Positions 61,501 to 64,000 of a stretch of 64,000 nt of DNA are shown in pieces (position 1 is the stretch's first letter; the number at the start of each line of letters is the position of its first letter). This stretch comes from Apium graveolens (lineage: Eukaryota > Streptophyta > Magnoliopsida > Apiales > Apiaceae). The position numbers were made by a program, and so were the translations under genes. The notes under the pieces were generated by a model. The model was given only the letters and a program-made list of their open reading frames with translations, did no database searches and was not told where the DNA came from. The stretch covers positions 175,097,565-175,161,564 of the forward strand of contig NC_133650.1 of assembly GCF_009905375.1 (NCBI RefSeq), given 5' to 3'.

Positions 61501-62138
61501 CACCCTCTAAAGCCTCAATCAAATTCACACAGAAGCCTAAGCCTAAACCTCAAACCTCTAAAGATGATTATGTTCACATCTGTGACATAAAAGAATTTTC
61601 AGACATTGAACTCTATCTGGATGAGTTGGAGGATGTAAGGGGAATAGCTGCCTACAGACAGCTACCAGAAAGACTAGTGTTCAAATACAAAGGAGCTGGG
61701 GAAAGAACATGGCCTCTTCACAGAATTCTGAATGAAGGCTACTCTACCTTGATTAGAGTCTACTCAGCCATACAAAAGGATTCTGGCTTTACCAGGACTG
61801 CCAGGACTGAGATTCTCAACAAGATTGCCAACATAAGGAAAACTTGGAGGGAGCCCAATGCCTTGCCTAGAACTTTACTCATTCAAGAGAGAGGTATTAC
61901 AATTCACAAACCACCTCATTGGTTGATGGAGTTCAGAGACAACAAAGGAGTCAGAAGATTTTTCAGAATTGATGATCAGCTAAAGATTGCCAGTAATGAA
62001 ACTCTCAAGGATATGCAGTCTAAGTTAGATATCAATGAAGAAGATGAAGCTAAATTCTACAGACAACTTCAACTTCAAATAGAGGAGAATGACAGGAGGC
62101 TAGGAAAGAAAACTAGGGATCAAAGGAAAAGAAAGTAA
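58515..62138 (+). pseudogene. Sirevirus-type third ORF, central and C-terminal part (element B)
   Basis: 1208 codons in a single frame that is exactly in phase with 43954-44859. Eight in-frame stops start at 58860, 58950, 60117, 60210, 60627, 61143, 61170 and 61497, with no frameshift. Regions: Ser/Thr/Lys linker; acidic disordered segment with CAACGGAT motifs (59262-59377); a coiled-coil-like helix (about 60230-60470, RLARLEDRVQIIEDSMV); Lys/Glu-rich helices; and a conserved basic C-terminal domain (61620-62138, RGIAAYRQLPERLVFKY, ending RDQRKRK). No env, protease or nuclease motif is seen. The basic ends suggest nucleic-acid binding or nuclear location, which is inference. Confidence 0.8.
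59262..59377 (+). repeat. CAACGGAT/ATCCGTTG inverted pairs inside the third ORF (element B)
   Basis: Motifs at about 59262, 59278, 59301, 59325, 59352 and 59368 alternate in orientation. They form pairs such as CAACGGATATCTCTCATCCG (19-20 nt). They read STD and HPL/YPL in the protein, a different phase from the pol array. Confidence 0.88.
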
Positions 62139-62326
62139 TTTGCTCAGGCTAAAGGAGCACCCTTGGAAACAATGTATTTCTTCAATTTCATCTCAGCATA
62201 TACACTTTTGTAGCACTTTTGAATTTCTGCTTTGTTACAATTTATATATTTGTTAAGTGTTTTGTTATCATCAAGCTAAACCCAAATTTATGCCTACAGT
62301 TCTAGTAGACATAAATAGGGGGAGAT
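62139..62326 (+). other. 3' untranslated region and polypurine tract of copia B
   Basis: Noncoding after the third ORF. The PPT AGGGGGAGAT (62318-62326 region) precedes the 3' LTR start TGTTAGG. Confidence 0.85.
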
Positions 62327-63383
62327 TGTTAGGAATATGTGTATTAGTTTGATGATAAGTTAAGCAAAACACTTAAGTAGAAATCTAGTGTTTGTAGCCT
62401 CAACGGATAAGACCATCTTGGCTATCCGTTGAAGGAGTAGCCTTACTTAGCAATAAGTTTGGTATTGTAGCACATTTCACTTTCTGGTTTCAAGCTGTAA
62501 TTCTTAGATGTTGTTAGGAAATAATCAGTCATGTTGACTACTAATGGATGTACAAATAGGAGGGCTAATTGTAAATATTTCATGCCTTGTAATTTTGTAT
62601 AAGTGAAGAAGTGTCAATGGATATTGAAGACCTTCAACGGATAAGAAACAAAGCTTCAACGGATGTCTCTAATACTTCAACGGATAAATATCCATCAACG
62701 GATAAGTGCTTCAACGGATAAAGCTTTAACTGCTAGAGCATCAACGGATAAAGCCATCAACGGATGAAAGCTTCAACGGATGCTCAGTCTCATAGCAGTT
62801 GATAGTGACAGTTAACAAAGCTGACAGAGGCACATGGATTGACAGAGATGTGGTAGCCTATTTCAGGAACAGCAGAAAAAGCAGCCGTTTTTAGTCTGGT
62901 TCAAAATGGAAAGTCAACAGATAATTCCATATTACACTGGATAAAAATGGAATAGAAACAAGTGGAGAACTATTTTCTTATTGTACTTTATCTTTGTCTT
63001 CACTTGTAAACTTGGTGATATATAAACCAAGTAGTAGCTAGTAATTAGATGTGAATTTTCCCTGAGCTGTTTAGAAATATCAAGAGAGAAAATCATCTAG
63101 TTTGTACTAGGAAGCAGCTGTGATTTAATTTTGAATCACAGATTTTCTGAAATAACACATCTCTGGTGGAACAACAAATCCACCAGAAAAGTTTTTAAGT
63201 TCTTTGTGTTCATTACATTTGTGTTTGAATATATATATTTGTCTGCATCAGCTCCAAGCAATTCACACACATTTGATCACTCAAACACTTAGCCTTACAA
63301 ACTGCTCAAAACTTGAAAAAGTTTTGAGATTTACATTCAACCCCCCTTCTGTAAATCTCATTGTTAGTCCACTGGGAATAACA
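62327..63383 (+). repeat. 3' LTR of copia B
   Basis: 1057 bp, TGTTAGGAAT to GGGAATAACA, with the same CAACGGAT arrays (62400-62432, 62630-62785). The U3 motif that is mutated in the 5' LTR is intact here. The TATA box is at about 63017-63026. Confidence 0.92.
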
Positions 63384-63540
63384 TATTCTAACCATTCTAA
63401 TTATAGCTGCTGCACCATAAACAACTTTTGGCTCTGGAGAACAGACTATTAACAAGTACCACAGCTTGATTACTCCAGAGAATGTGGAGGAGATAGAAGC
63501 CCTGCTATGCTCACAAAGTTGGTTGTATCCATCTGAAGGT
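63384..63540 (+). pseudogene. hAT transposase C-terminal dimerisation region, second part
   Basis: After the TATTC copy the interrupted frame goes on: ILTILIIAAAP, a TAA at 63418-63420, then TFGSGEQTINKYHSLITPE and VEEIEALLCSQSWLYPSE. This matches the hAT dimerisation pattern (A.E..FS..G..., then L.P..VEAL.C...WL), with the usual FS replaced by FG. GGTAAACC at 63538 could be a splice donor or a chance match. The locus is interrupted, so it is a relic. Confidence 0.75.
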
Positions 63541-64000
63541 AAACCAATTGATATTTGCATACCTGCAATGTTCTCTTTCTTTCATTTTGAATCACTTTTA
63601 GGATATATGTAAATAAGTTAACAAAGATATCAAATGAGAAGCAGTATCATAGCACTGTATCATAGCACTATCGTTGCTTATGTTATATCACAAGGTCAAT
63701 GGGTAGTTGTATGTATATATTTCATTATTTAAGAGTCCCAAATATTTTAGGTGTCAACACAACACATACATGTATATGATCTACATATACAGCTGGATTT
63801 GTTCATGTTTTCCTTTAAAATATTTTTCTTGTTATTGTTATATAGCTAGATTTGTACAGCTTTGGTGTCTGGATTAGTGTTTGACTTGTTTTTTCTGTCA
63901 TTCTGTGTTTTACTCAAGACATTTTTGGGTGTATGTTGTGAGTTATTTCTCAAGATATTTTTGACTTGTTTTTTCTGTCATTCCTGATTTCCAAAATGGT
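63541..64000. other. AT-rich flank with an 80-bp direct repeat
   Basis: No coding signal is seen. TTGACTTGTTTTTTCTGTCA occurs at 63881 and again at 63961, and CTCAAGAYATTTTTG also recurs, which suggests a local 80-bp duplication. Could be intron or downstream flank of the hAT locus. Confidence 0.4.

Larger units (their letters stand above)
23610..63383 (+). mobile_element. Sirevirus-type Ty1-copia retrotransposon B, with two nested elements
   Basis: A complete LTR element with a perfect TATTC duplication, LTRs 23610-24664 and 62327-63383, PBS, gag, pol, long third ORF and PPT. Without nested elements C (12.9 kb) and E (13.65 kb) it would be about 13.2 kb, large for copia. The two LTRs differ at roughly 13 sites by eye (about 1.2%). 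Its family relative A lies in the opposite orientation on the left. Confidence 0.93.

Noticed and set aside
1..64000. tRNA, rRNA or host protein-coding genes
   Set aside because: None found by eye. tRNA-like matches are primer binding sites, and every domain I recognise belongs to a transposable element.

Overview
The window is a nest of plant LTR retrotransposons and contains no ordinary host gene that I can support. Coding relics, tRNA-Met-type primer binding sites, PPTs, 5-bp target duplications and heavy AT content point to a flowering plant, probably a eudicot with a large repeat-rich genome. The species cannot be told from the sequence.

Left part (1-15407, minus strand). This is copia element A, a Sirevirus/Maximus-type Ty1-copia element carrying a large third ORF downstream of pol. 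Its LTRs lie outside the window. Its integrase is split by an Athila-type Ty3-gypsy element (5316-14660, minus strand) with 5-bp target duplications. The Athila copy has an env-like third ORF, but has lost its PBS, gag and the end of its 5' LTR. At about 15408 element A is cut again by a degenerate Tekay-type chromovirus, element D (15408-22033, minus strand).

Middle (22034-23609). A CACTA-like transposon terminus is followed by AT-rich DNA and then the end of a hAT transposase coding region. That hAT region is interrupted by copia element B and resumes at 63384.

Right part (23610-63383, plus strand). This is one complete Sirevirus-type element B with LTRs of about 1.06 kb, a TATTC duplication, PBS, gag, pol, third ORF and PPT. 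Two chromoviruses sit inside it. Element C (27844-40741, plus strand) lies in the integrase. It is nearly intact, with an accessory proline-rich ORF, a gag-pol frame broken by one stop, and a chromodomain. Element E (44865-58514, minus strand) lies in the third ORF. It has almost identical LTRs of 4.1 kb but a scrambled and dead interior.

The most interesting signal is in elements A and B. A short motif (CAACGGAT in B, CGACGGAT in A) and its reverse complement recur in the U3 of the LTR, inside gag, pol and third-ORF coding sequence in different reading frames, and in a block just upstream of a separate promoter for the third ORF. That ORF spans 1510 codons in B once the insertion is ignored. 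It carries eight stop codons and no frameshift, a pattern expected from deamination of methylated cytosines. The Athila element shows a parallel design: a GC-rich 20-bp repeat is shared by its LTR promoter and by a promoter-like region before its env-like ORF.
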